Shown: positions 50,949-59,626 of the stretch, one piece after another
How the letters are laid out: each line of letters begins with the position of its first letter
Position numbering within the stretch: the first letter of the stretch is position 1
DNA from: Kitasatospora mediocidica KCTC 9733
GTDB taxonomy: Bacteria > Actinomycetota > Actinomycetes > Streptomycetales > Streptomycetaceae
Assembly (NCBI RefSeq): GCF_000744225.1
Contig: NZ_JQLN01000001.1
Span: forward strand, 62,001-126,000
Direction: 5' to 3'
DNA: 64,000 nt
Translations under genes and position numbers: made by a program
Notes under the pieces: generated by a model
What the model was told of the DNA's origin: nothing
The model's input: the letters and a program-made list of their open reading frames with translations, nothing else
Databases searched by the model: none

Positions 50949-52129
50949 GTGGCAATGGCCCGGTCGGCGGCGGGGATGAGGAGTTCGAGGTGCGGCTGAG
51001 TGCGGCCTTCGGGCGAGCGGCGGACGGTCTCACCGCGGAGGGCGGGGGGCAACTGGTGGAGGGAGGGTTGGCACAGGGGCGGCGGCGCAGGCGGGGGCGG
51101 CGGCGTGCGGTGTTCGGCGCCATGAGTGCGCTGACGGTCGTCGCGGTGGGGGCGAGTGCCCTGGGTGTTGCCGCCACGGACCGGATGCCCGGGCGCACCT
51201 CCAAGGCGCTGGCGGCCGCGTCGAAGGACGCGCCGCCACCGCTGGACCACGGGGTGACCATCCTGCTGATCGGACTGGACTCGACGACCGACGCCAAGGG
51301 GCAGCCGGTCTCCGAGGACCTTCGTCGCGGGGATCTGCACGCCGCAGCGAACGACGTGGACGTGACCGACACCCTGATGCTGGTGCACATTCCGGCCGGC
51401 GGCGCGACGGCGCGTCAGCTGTCGATCCCCCGAGACGTGCTGGTCGGTTCCGGGATGACGATCAACCAGGTCTATCCCGCCGCCGAAGCCGCGGCACAGA
51501 GCCGGCTGCGTGGCCAGGGGTTCTCCGGAGCCGACCTGCGCTGGCAGGAGCGGGAAGCCGGCCGAGCGGCGCTGATCAAGTCCGTGCAGCAGCTGGTCGG
51601 GGTCCAGGTGGACCACTTCGCGGAGCTGTCGATGGCCGGGTTCTACCAGGTCGCGCAGGCCGTCGGCCCGGTGCCGGTCTGCCTGAACCATGCGGTGGAC
51701 GACTCGTGGAGTGGCGCGCATCTGCCCGCCGGATCCAGTGAACTCGACCCGGCCCAGGCACTGGCGTTCGTGCGCCAGCGGCACGGGGTGGGCGACGGTT
51801 CCGACCTGGCCCGGATCCAGCGGGAGCAGGCGTTCCTCACCGGCGTTCTGCACAAGCTGCGCACGGGGGGCGTGTTGGCGGATGCCGGGAAGCTGTCGGC
51901 GCTGTACGAGGCCGTGAAGGACGACCTGGTGGTGGACCAGGGGTGGAGTCCGGTCGACTTCGTGCGCCAGGTGCCCGCCTTCGTGCAGAACGCGACGACG
52001 GCCTCGACCTTGCCGGTCCAGGTGCAGGGCAACCGGCTGGCGGCGGAGCCGGGGAAGGGCAAGGAGATCCTGACCGGCCCGGCCGAGCCAGGGCACCAGA
52101 GCACGGATGGTGTGCCCTGCGTCGACTGA
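50945..52129 (+). CDS. LytR-CpsA-Psr protein with anti-sigma-like N-terminus
   Basis: About 394 residues. The first 70 have an anti-sigma-like layout: EEFEVRLSAAFGRAADGLTA, a basic stretch and one membrane helix (AVFGAMSALTVVAVGASAL). The rest is an LCP phosphotransferase domain: ILLIGLDSTTDA, DVTDTLMLVHIP, QLSIPRDVLV, and DPAQALAFVRQRH. LCP proteins attach polymers to peptidoglycan. The GTGA overlap with the sigma factor suggests the cytoplasmic N-terminus may also restrain it. Confidence 0.85.
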   Translation: MSGNGPVGGGDEEFEVRLSAAFGRAADGLTAEGGGQLVEGGLAQGRRRRRGRRRAVFGAMSALTVVAVGASALGVAATDRMPGRTSKALAAASKDAPPPLDHGVTILLIGLDSTTDAKGQPVSEDLRRGDLHAAANDVDVTDTLMLVHIPAGGATARQLSIPRDVLVGSGMTINQVYPAAEAAAQSRLRGQGFSGADLRWQEREAGRAALIKSVQQLVGVQVDHFAELSMAGFYQVAQAVGPVPVCLNHAVDDSWSGAHLPAGSSELDPAQALAFVRQRHGVGDGSDLARIQREQAFLTGVLHKLRTGGVLADAGKLSALYEAVKDDLVVDQGWSPVDFVRQVPAFVQNATTASTLPVQVQGNRLAAEPGKGKEILTGPAEPGHQSTDGVPCVD

Positions 52130-52263
52130 CGGGGCGCACCAGTGACCGGTACACCGAACGTCTGAGAGGCGGCGGGGACGTCGCCGGGCATCTTCCTTGG
52201 TGAGATGTCCGGTGACGGACCGGGCCGCTGCCGTCGGGCGGGTGGATCCCGTAGGGTCGGCCA

Positions 52264-52884
52264 ATGGCGAAGTATTTCGACGTGCACCCGCAGACCCCTC
52301 AGTCCCGCACCATCGGCACCGTGGTGGACAGCCTCCGTTCGGGGGCCCTTATCGCGTACCCGACCGACTCCTGCTTTGCCCTCGGTTGCCGCATGGGCAA
52401 CCAGGAAGGCCTCGAACGGATCCGGTCGATCCGGCGTCTCGACGACCGCCACCACTTCACCCTGATGTGCGAGAGCTTCGCCCAGCTGGGGCAGTTCGTT
52501 CACATCGACAACGACATCTTCCGTGCCGTCAAGGCGGCGACACCAGGCAACTACACCTTCATCCTCCCCGCCACCAAGGAGGTCCCGCGCCGTCTGATGC
52601 ACCCGAAGAAGAAGACGGTGGGGGTCAGGATCCCCGACCACGTCGTCACCCGGGCCCTGCTCGCCGAACTCGGCGAGCCCCTGGTCTCCAGCACCCTTCT
52701 TCTCCCCGGTGAGGACGAGCCGATGACCCAGGGGTGGGAGATCAAGGAGCGGCTCGACCACGTGCTGGACGCCGTGGTGGATTCCGGCGACTGCGGTACG
52801 GACCCGACCACGGTCGTCGACTTCTCAGGCGGCGGGGCGGAGATCGTCCGGCGCGGGGCCGGCGACCCCGCGCGCTTCGAGTGA
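52264..52884 (+). CDS. YrdC/Sua5-like protein (YciO type)
   Basis: A 206-residue protein of the Sua5/YciO/YrdC family. It contains AYPTDSCFALGCRMGN, FTLMCESFAQLGQF, TPGNYTFILPATKEVPRRL, and VGVRIPDH..TRALLAELGE. Family members make threonylcarbamoyl-AMP for tRNA t6A; this one is of the YciO-like subtype, whose role is less clear. No operon partner visible. Confidence 0.85.
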   Translation: MAKYFDVHPQTPQSRTIGTVVDSLRSGALIAYPTDSCFALGCRMGNQEGLERIRSIRRLDDRHHFTLMCESFAQLGQFVHIDNDIFRAVKAATPGNYTFILPATKEVPRRLMHPKKKTVGVRIPDHVVTRALLAELGEPLVSSTLLLPGEDEPMTQGWEIKERLDHVLDAVVDSGDCGTDPTTVVDFSGGGAEIVRRGAGDPARFE

Positions 52885-53043
52885 CGATGCGGGCGCAGGC
52901 CGGCTGACAAACGGTCTCGACTGCGGCGTGTCGCGGGACACTGCGCGTGATCGCGGGTGGCGCTCTCGCACCTGCCGCAGGCCCTGGCCGCGCCACTGCC
53001 GCGGTGGAGACCCGGAATGCGGGCCTCCCAGGAGCCGGTGGTG

Positions 53044-53175
53044 CTACTGGGCGATGGCGCAGTCGTGGTCGACCTCGTAGGCGTCGCAGCCGTCCCGGCA
53101 GGAGGCGCAGTGCCACTGCGCGCTCCAGGTGACCTGGGCGGTCGGCGGGCGGGGGCTGGACGTCGTCAGGGTCAT
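53044..53175 (-). CDS. 43-residue Cys-rich peptide at end of Tap-like operon
   Basis: MTLTTSSPRPPTAQVTWSAQ, then WHCASCRDGCDAYEVDHDC and AIAQ. The pattern CxxCxxxC and a later C, with His, could make a zinc knuckle. It begins 32 bases after the helicase stop on the same strand and so is the fifth gene of the operon. A broken relative is at 45818. Confidence 0.55.
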   Translation of the reverse strand: MTLTTSSPRPPTAQVTWSAQWHCASCRDGCDAYEVDHDCAIAQ

Positions 53176-53207
53176 GGGCTCGTTCCCTTCGGTGTGCCGG
53201 CGGGTGA

Positions 53208-55520
53208 TCAGGCGCCCGGGGCGTGGGTGTGCAGGGCGTCCAGGAGTGCGCTCTGCTGCTCGGTGAGCTTCCCCTCGGTGCGGGCCCCCGCCTGCTTGCG
53301 CAGCCATGTCCCGGGCCGGAAGGTCGGGTCCGCGTCGCCGCCGGTGCGGTTGGCGGGGCCGGTGAGGGTGCCGCCGGCCGTGAGGTAGGCGAGCAGGCGG
53401 CGGTAGGAGCGGTTCCAGTCCGGGTCCAGGCGCCACAGCTCGTCCAGGGCGTCGAGCTTCGCCGTCTGGCCGGGGGTGAGGCCGGCGGCCTTGCGCTGGC
53501 GGCGCATCCATTGCCCCACCGCGTAGTCGTCGAGCTTCGCGGTCGCCGGGATCGCGAGGTGGCCGTGCTGGCGGTGGAACGCGGTCGCGTAGGCGGCCCC
53601 GCGCTCCCAGGCGTTGGCGTTCTTCGACCAGATCATGCCGAGCGCGTCCAGCTCCGAGACGCGGACGGCATCGAGCAGGCCCTGGCCGTTGAGGTGGCGC
53701 TGGCGGGCGAGCCAGGAGATCAGCTCCGCGTGCGTGGCCTTGTCGGTCGGGTCGAGGTGGCCGTGCTCGATGTGGAACCGGGTTGCCAGGCCGTGCATCC
53801 GCTGCCACTCCGTGGCGCGCGGGTTGAACGCCCGCAGCTTCACCGCCTGGAGGATCGCGCCCGCGTGGTGGCGGGCGTTGATCTTCAGCCAGTCGACCGC
53901 AGACTCGGGCGCGGCCGACTGCTCGCCCTCGGCGGGGCCGGCCTCGGATGCCTTCGTGGTCGTGGTGGTGTGCGCGGCGGGCTGGGAGCGGCTGCCGCGC
54001 AGCTCGGTGATCCGGCCCACCACCCGGGCGTCGTGCGCCGCGAGGGCGCGCAGGACGCGCCAGATGGTGCGGAAGGAGCTGGCCTCGATCTCGGTGTCGG
54101 CCTCCGCCTTCACGGCCTCGCCGGCGTCGTGGACCTCGGCCGGGTCAGCGGCGGCGGTGTCGTCGCCGACCTCGGGCGTCGGGAGGTAGACGGGGATGAT
54201 GACCCAGGAGACCTTGCCCTGCTGGTAGGACTGGCGCAGCGCGCGGCCGACGGCCTGGACGACGTCGATGACCGAGGATTTGGGGTCCGCGAAGCAGATG
54301 GCGTCCACGGCTCGGACGTCGATTCCTTCGGACAGGAGGCGGGCGTTGCAGAGGATGCCGCACTCCTCGCCGTCGTCGCCGGTGTGGGCCTTGAACTCGG
54401 TGAAGGCCTGCTTGCGGTGCTTGAGCTTGTCGGTGCCGGCGACCGCCTTCGCCCAGATCCGCTCGGGCCGGTCCTGGTCGGGGAGCAGTCCGGCGGTTTC
54501 CTGCAGCGTGGCGGCGAACTCGCGTGCGGCGGTGACGCGGGAGTGGAAGGTGATGACCCGGCGCAGGCCGAGGTCGGCGACAGCGCGCAGCACCGCGATC
54601 TGCAGGGCCAGCCTGAGGAGGTCCTCGTTGGAGCGCTGGGAGCGGAGGTCGGCGACGGCGGGCAGGTTGAGGAGTTCGCGCAGGTCCTCGTCGGTGACGA
54701 CCGGGACCAGGACGCGGTAGTCGGCGAGGTAGCCGTGCTCGATGCCCTGGCCGAGCGACCACCGAAAAACGGTCTTGCCGTAGATCTCCTCGGAGTCCAT
54801 GGAGCACAGGACGGGCAGCTCCTGGCCGTCGGCGGTGAGGTCGGCCAGGCCGGCTTTCGCCGTGCGGTCGTCCGCGATCCGCGGGGTCGCGGTGAAATAC
54901 AGTCGGCGCTTCGCCGGGATCTTCGCGTCGTCGTGGACGGCCGCCCACGCCTTCCCCTCGGCGCCTGCCGTGCGGTGGGCCTCGTCGATCACCACGAGGT
55001 CCCAGGCGGGAAGGCCGTGCAGCTGGTGTGCGGCGGTGATCCGCTCCATGGACGCGTAGGTGGCGTACACAGTCACCGGCTCACCGGGCGTCACCATCGC
55101 GACCAGGTCCGCGATCTGCGGGGCCTGGGTGGTGACGGCCGCCTCGACGCGGCCGCCGGCCTCCGCGCTCTCCAGCGCCTCCTGGCGCGAGCACACCGCC
55201 ACCGCCATGCCCCGGCGACCGCCCAGCAGCGACCAGGACTCGGCGGTCTGCTCCAGCAGCTCGATCGTCGGCACCAGGACCAGCGTCCGGCCGCGCGCGG
55301 CAAGGCGGCGGGCGCAGTTCGCGGCGATCAGCGTCTTGCCGGAGCCGGTGGCCAGGACCAGCGTCGCCCGCCCGCCGTCCTTCACCTCCCGCACCGCCGC
55401 CGCGACCGCGTCCTTCTGGAACCAGTGCAGCGTCACAGGCGCCACCGTGGGCACGGGAAGCTCCGGGGTCGGGCGCTGCCCGGCCGGCACGTGGGCCTGG
55501 GTGGCGGTGGTGGTCTCCAC
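53208..55520 (-). CDS. DEAD/DEAH-box helicase with HA repeats (TtrA-like)
   Basis: About 770 residues. SF2 motifs: Walker A LATGSGKT, motif II VVIDEAH, motif III YFTATPR, motif VI QAVGRALRQ. After residue 500 come an Ala/Thr-rich linker and three or more helicase-associated (HA) repeats: RFHIEHGHLDPTDKATHAEL, WERGAAYATAFHRQHGHLAI, WNRSYRRLLAYLTAGG. HA-repeat helicases of this architecture are found at Streptomyces chromosome and plasmid ends (TtrA). GTG 55520 with GGAG upstream; the frame continues to 55691 as a shadow. A diverged fragment is at 21630. Confidence 0.85.
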   Translation of the reverse strand: METTTATQAHVPAGQRPTPELPVPTVAPVTLHWFQKDAVAAAVREVKDGGRATLVLATGSGKTLIAANCARRLAARGRTLVLVPTIELLEQTAESWSLLGGRRGMAVAVCSRQEALESAEAGGRVEAAVTTQAPQIADLVAMVTPGEPVTVYATYASMERITAAHQLHGLPAWDLVVIDEAHRTAGAEGKAWAAVHDDAKIPAKRRLYFTATPRIADDRTAKAGLADLTADGQELPVLCSMDSEEIYGKTVFRWSLGQGIEHGYLADYRVLVPVVTDEDLRELLNLPAVADLRSQRSNEDLLRLALQIAVLRAVADLGLRRVITFHSRVTAAREFAATLQETAGLLPDQDRPERIWAKAVAGTDKLKHRKQAFTEFKAHTGDDGEECGILCNARLLSEGIDVRAVDAICFADPKSSVIDVVQAVGRALRQSYQQGKVSWVIIPVYLPTPEVGDDTAAADPAEVHDAGEAVKAEADTEIEASSFRTIWRVLRALAAHDARVVGRITELRGSRSQPAAHTTTTTKASEAGPAEGEQSAAPESAVDWLKINARHHAGAILQAVKLRAFNPRATEWQRMHGLATRFHIEHGHLDPTDKATHAELISWLARQRHLNGQGLLDAVRVSELDALGMIWSKNANAWERGAAYATAFHRQHGHLAIPATAKLDDYAVGQWMRRQRKAAGLTPGQTAKLDALDELWRLDPDWNRSYRRLLAYLTAGGTLTGPANRTGGDADPTFRPGTWLRKQAGARTEGKLTEQQSALLDALHTHAPGA

Positions 55521-55641
55521 GGGCTTCGGTGCTCCTTCGGATGGTGAGACGGCGGGGCCGGTGCGGGCGGTGCTGTGGGAAGGTCGGTGCGGGCGGCCTC
55601 TGGCCGGGGCCAGGTCATGGATGGGCAGAGGCCGACCGGAA

Positions 55642-56343
55642 CTACTGCTCGGGGATCCAGCCGCGGACCTCCAGGTAGGCGATGTCGGCATCCTCGACCG
55701 CGCGGCCGGTCTCCACCAGCCACTCCCTCATCGCCTCGGTGACGTCACCGTGGTGCTCGGCGACGCGCTGGGACCACTCGGCGGCGTCGAACCCGCCGGT
55801 CGAGCTGGAGCCGTAGGTGCGCTCCTCGGTGCCGTCCGCACGCGGGATGAACCCGCGGCGCAGGCCCGGCGAGTCGTCCGCCGACCCGGCCGAGTGGGCG
55901 TACTGGTCGGCCTTCATCCGGACCGTGAACGCGAGCTTCCCGCCGGCCTGGCCGGTCTCGTGCACCACCGGGGCCAGGTGCCCGGCGCCGGACTTGATGG
56001 CCTGGCGCCCGGCGCGGCCGGCCATGCTGCCGCCCGCCTCGCCCACGGTGTCCTTGCCGCGCACTCGTGCCCTCTGCCCGGTCTTCGTCCGGCGACGGGT
56101 GGTGTTCGCCTCCGCGATCCCGGACAGTGCCTCGGCGTCGCGCTCGCCGCCGCGCACCGCCCGCACCAACTGGCGCAGCGCGCCGACCATGGAAGCGCCC
56201 TTGCCCTTGGTGAAGAACTGCGACACGAGGGAGGCGTCGCGGCCGAGAATCTTGGCGACCTGGCGCTTGGTGTAGCCCTGGTCGATGAGCTGCTGGGTCA
56301 GCCTCGCGGCCTCGTTCGGGTTGTTCGGGTCGGCCGGGCTCAC
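55642..56343 (-). CDS. HTH protein, possible Tpg-like terminal protein
   Basis: A 233-residue protein. N-terminal HTH (TQQLIDQGYTKRQVAKILGR, DASLVSQFF), a central basic stretch (TRRRTKTGQRARVRGK), a beta-rich part (KLAFTVRMKADQYAHS) and a helical C-terminus (AMREWLVETGRAVEDADI, AYLEVRGWIPEQ). HTH followed by a C-terminal region of this kind parallels Tpg terminal proteins, and the 4-bp GTGA overlap with the Tap-like gene upstream mirrors the tap-tpg operon order. Length exceeds classical Tpg (about 184). Candidate only. Confidence 0.5.
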   Translation of the reverse strand: MSPADPNNPNEAARLTQQLIDQGYTKRQVAKILGRDASLVSQFFTKGKGASMVGALRQLVRAVRGGERDAEALSGIAEANTTRRRTKTGQRARVRGKDTVGEAGGSMAGRAGRQAIKSGAGHLAPVVHETGQAGGKLAFTVRMKADQYAHSAGSADDSPGLRRGFIPRADGTEERTYGSSSTGGFDAAEWSQRVAEHHGDVTEAMREWLVETGRAVEDADIAYLEVRGWIPEQ

Positions 56344-58538
56344 TGGTCAGCTCCCTTCTCAACGGCGGCGGCGAGTTCGGCGCGGCCCAGGCCGCGCAGC
56401 TTCAGGTACTGCTCCTGACTGGCCGGGTGCTCGACCGGGCCGGTCAGGTGGCCCTTGAGGAGGTAGTCCCCCACCTCGCCCCGGTAGGGCCAGGGCTGGC
56501 GCTCGGTCAGCGCGATGCCGTCCGTGCCGAAGTACACGACCGTGCCGGGCTTGGCGTGTAGGGCCCCGGCGTGGCCGATGACCTCCTTGCCCTGGCGGTA
56601 CTTCATGTCCAGCAGCGCGGCGCGGGCCCCGGACCATACGTACGCGGCCCACTCGGGGTGGGCGTACGGGTCGCGGGAGAACCCGGCCTGCCGCTGCCAC
56701 GTGGTGACGGTCTCGTCCTGGCCGAGGATCTCCACCCCGGCCGGCAGCGCCTCACCGATCGGGGTGGTGCCGGAGACCAGGCGCGGACGCTGCGCGAAGC
56801 CGCCCAGCCCGAACAGCAGCACCGACCGGACCGCGCGGGAGGCAAGGTAGGCCGCCTGCCTGTGCCGCTCGTCGCCGTGCAGCTTCGAGAGGTTGGTCAG
56901 ATCCGCCCACGCCGACTTCAGGCGCTTGCCCCACTCGTCCAGCGGCTTGCCGTCCTCGAAGAGGAGACCACTGATGATCTCGATCTTCCACGGCATCAGG
57001 TGGTTGGCCAGCGCCAGGTGGACCTCGGCTCCGCCCGCCCACGTCGTGAACGTGGCGCCGGGCTCGGAGGGGTAGACCCAGGCGCGGTCACCGGTCACTG
57101 GGGCGGGCAGCAAGCCGACGTGGTTCCAGCCGGCCGGGACGGTCACGCGCACGTTCCAGTGCGAGCAGGACATCAGCGCCTTGGTCTGCTCCTGCTCGGT
57201 CATCGCGGCGAACGCGGCGGCAGTGATCCGGCGCGGGGTGCCGACCGGGGACTTCCACAGGTGCTTGGCGTAGGCGAACGTGCGGTCGTACTCCACCAGC
57301 GCGGGCAGCTGCTCCGGCACGCGGGGCGGCAGGATCAGCTCGGTGCGGCCCTGGCCGCCGGTCGCGTGCAGCAGACCCCGCAGCTCCTCGGACAGCACCG
57401 GGTAGCCCCCGGCCCACTTTCCGGTGGTGGGAATGGTGCGCGACCACAGGTCCCGGCCGGTCTGCGACGGCGAGCCCATCAGCACCGCGTCCTCCCAGTG
57501 CCGGCGCAGCGCCTGCCACAGCAGCCGGAACGCGTCCCGGCAGGTGATGACGTCGGCGCCGTCCGGGTCGAACCACTCCCCCATGGACCGGATCTCGGTG
57601 GCGCCGCTGTCCGGGGCCGCGGCCGGTGCGTAGCGGCCGACCGGCTGACGCTGGTGGACGAAGTGCCCGGCCAGCTTGTCCCGACCCGAGCCGACAGCGG
57701 TGGTCCACCGCTCCGACGGGGTGTTCAGCCAGGCCGCCACGGCGTCCTTCAGCGTGGAGTAGCGCTCGGCACCGTCGTGCCACGGGGCGCCCGCAGTAAC
57801 GTAGATCCGCTCCGTGCCCGGCGCGGTCGCCAGGACCGCGTCCAGGATCTCGCCCGGGGAGCGGGCGCCGAGGTCGAGCCGCACGACCTGGTCGCGCACC
57901 GCCAGCATCCCGGCCGCCGCGTCCAGGAACACCGTGGAGCGGGCCTGCTGGGTGAACCGCGGCCGGGTGGAGACCAGGCCCGTGGTGACGGCCTCGAACC
58001 GCGCACCAGCCGGACCCGCCGGGAGAGCGGGCAGCCCACGCGGCCCGACCGCGACCGGAGTTGTCGGGACGACCGGCGCAGCGGCGACGGGCGCGGCCGG
58101 GGCGGCCGGGGCGGGCTGCTCGACGACGGCCTGGTCCTCGACCTCGGCCGGCGCCGGCTGCTCGACGACGGGGGCGGGACGGGTCAGCGCCGGGGCCACC
58201 GCGGCGAAGGGCTCGGCGACCGGCGCGGCCTCGGCTACCGGAGCGGGCGCGGCGGCGACGGCCTGGTCTTGCGTCGTGGCGCCACGGACGGCTGCCGGGG
58301 TCGGGTCCAGCAGCGGGGCGATCCGCACCACGTCGGCCAGCGTCAGCCCGGAGGCCTTCGCGATGGCCGGCGCCTGGGCGCCCTCGTACCCGGCGAGCCC
58401 GGCAACCCGGCGCGAACGCCGGTCGGTGAGCTTGTCCAGCTCCTTCCGCGCGGCCGCGACCGTCTTCTCGGCCGCCGTGATCTCGGTACGCAGCTCGCGC
58501 AGAGAGGCCAGCTCGGCGGTGTACGTCTTGCGGTCCAT
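56340..58538 (-). CDS. Large Tap-like protein with polymerase-like motifs
   Basis: About 732 residues. Residues 1-60: coiled coil (LRELRTEITAAEKTVAAARK) then an HTH-like helix (ASGLTLADVVRIAPLL). 85-165: Ala/Pro linker. Then a globular domain with STVFLDAAAGMLAVRDQVVR and RLDLGARSPGEILDAVLAT, similar in layout to Tap. The C-terminal half has three blocks reminiscent of family-B polymerase motifs: ALVEYDRTFAYAKHL (A), AVRSVLLFGLGGFAQRP (B), VVYFGTDGIALTERQPW (C). ATG 58538, with GGAAG upstream. The polymerase reading is hypothesis. Confidence 0.5.
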   Translation of the reverse strand: MDRKTYTAELASLRELRTEITAAEKTVAAARKELDKLTDRRSRRVAGLAGYEGAQAPAIAKASGLTLADVVRIAPLLDPTPAAVRGATTQDQAVAAAPAPVAEAAPVAEPFAAVAPALTRPAPVVEQPAPAEVEDQAVVEQPAPAAPAAPVAAAPVVPTTPVAVGPRGLPALPAGPAGARFEAVTTGLVSTRPRFTQQARSTVFLDAAAGMLAVRDQVVRLDLGARSPGEILDAVLATAPGTERIYVTAGAPWHDGAERYSTLKDAVAAWLNTPSERWTTAVGSGRDKLAGHFVHQRQPVGRYAPAAAPDSGATEIRSMGEWFDPDGADVITCRDAFRLLWQALRRHWEDAVLMGSPSQTGRDLWSRTIPTTGKWAGGYPVLSEELRGLLHATGGQGRTELILPPRVPEQLPALVEYDRTFAYAKHLWKSPVGTPRRITAAAFAAMTEQEQTKALMSCSHWNVRVTVPAGWNHVGLLPAPVTGDRAWVYPSEPGATFTTWAGGAEVHLALANHLMPWKIEIISGLLFEDGKPLDEWGKRLKSAWADLTNLSKLHGDERHRQAAYLASRAVRSVLLFGLGGFAQRPRLVSGTTPIGEALPAGVEILGQDETVTTWQRQAGFSRDPYAHPEWAAYVWSGARAALLDMKYRQGKEVIGHAGALHAKPGTVVYFGTDGIALTERQPWPYRGEVGDYLLKGHLTGPVEHPASQEQYLKLRGLGRAELAAAVEKGADQ

Positions 58539-58545
58539 CAGGGTG

Positions 58546-58875
58546 TCACTTCCCTTCCGTCGCGCCGGTGTCGGCGCCGAGGGGGCGGGCCCGGCGGGCG
58601 AGGGTGAGCCAGCCGTCCGGGCCCTGGGTGCCGTGGATGTCGGCCAGGCCCGCGAGCAGGAAGGCGTAGGCACCGCGCTTGGGGGCCCGCGGCTGTGCGG
58701 TCCCGTTCTCCCACTTGGCGAAGGTCTCCCGACGGGTCTTCAGAGCCTCGGCCACCTCGACCTGGGTCAGGCCGGCAGCCTTGCGCAACCGCTCCCGCTC
58801 GGCCGGTTCCGGCAGGTCACCGCCGTCCCGGGCCTTGGCCAGCAGCGCGTCCACCGCCGCGAAGATCTCAGACAT
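58546..58875 (-). CDS. HTH protein resembling the Tap N-terminal domain
   Basis: A 109-residue protein: MSEIFAAVDALLAKARDGGD, then AERERLRKAAGLTQVEVAEA and LKTRRETFAKWENGTAQPRA, a XRE-type helix-turn-helix. Its start matches the N-terminal domain of telomere protein Tap (MSELF.A.DAL), from memory. Here that domain is a separate gene, seven bases before the large protein. ATG 58875 behind GGAGG. It could bind DNA ends, or repress the operon through the inverted repeat upstream. Confidence 0.65.
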   Translation of the reverse strand: MSEIFAAVDALLAKARDGGDLPEPAERERLRKAAGLTQVEVAEALKTRRETFAKWENGTAQPRAPKRGAYAFLLAGLADIHGTQGPDGWLTLARRARPLGADTGATEGK

Positions 58876-58878
58876 CAC

Positions 58879-58901
58879 ATACCTCCTATTCAGGAAGGTA
58901 T
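58879..58901. promoter_or_regulatory. Inverted repeat overlapping operon RBS
   Basis: ATACCTCC and GGAAGGTAT, separated by six to seven bases, form a dyad that overlaps the RBS of the HTH gene. On the minus strand TTGCGT and GATACC with a 17-bp spacer may be the promoter, with the dyad at or after -10. Likely an operator or translational control site. Confidence 0.5.
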
Positions 58902-59626
58902 CACAGAGCATCGCTTTCTACGCAACATTTTTCGCCACATGTAAGCCTCATTATGACCGCAAATTCGACGGCGGCCCCACGCCCAGGCCTGCGCGGCAAG
59001 GTTTGGTCAGGGGTCGGGAAGCCGGTATGAAACGGGCCACCCGCCATGACGTCGGAAAGACCGTCAAACGCGAACCCACACTCCAAGCCCACCTCGCCGC
59101 GCGAGGTTAAAGATCAAGCCGAGCCCCCACTGGCGCCGGCCGCGCGCCCGCGATCGATCTCTGTCTCTTCCATGGAAGCAACCTCCGTCTGGGGCGGAAC
59201 GGCAGCCCCCGCACACCCCGGGGCTCGACCTCCCCATCCTCCGAGCCGGGCCGACCGCCACTCCCACCCCACCGGGCTGCCCTTCGCGCACCTGTCAACC
59301 CGCCGACACACGATCCGGTGCACTGGCGTGAATCCCGACGGCGGCGGTGAAGGCCTGCTGGGTGTCGTCCGACACAGGTGCCTGACACTGAAACGCCATG
59401 GCGGCATCACCCTCGGCGTGCGCATGGGCGCGTGCCGGGAGGCTGCCGGTGGACCTTAGGTGAGTCTGTGGGCGGCGTGAGCGACTTCTTAGGCGGTCCT
59501 GGATCGCGGGGGCGGGCCGGCGCCGCGTGCCTACGATCAGTGAGTCGGCAAGAGCGTTCTGCTGGCGCCGAGTTGGCCACCTGTGCGGTGGGCCTGCTGC
59601 TCCTTTCTGATGTGAGGGATCCGTCC
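58902..59626. other. Intergenic region, no gene seen
   Basis: Divergent gap. The first 80 bases next to the operon are less GC-rich (promoter region). The rest shows no coherent frame. Confidence 0.4.

Noticed and set aside
59000..59460. Overlapping ORFs on both strands in the divergent gap
   Set aside because: Low-complexity composition, no RBS and no domain-like sequence.
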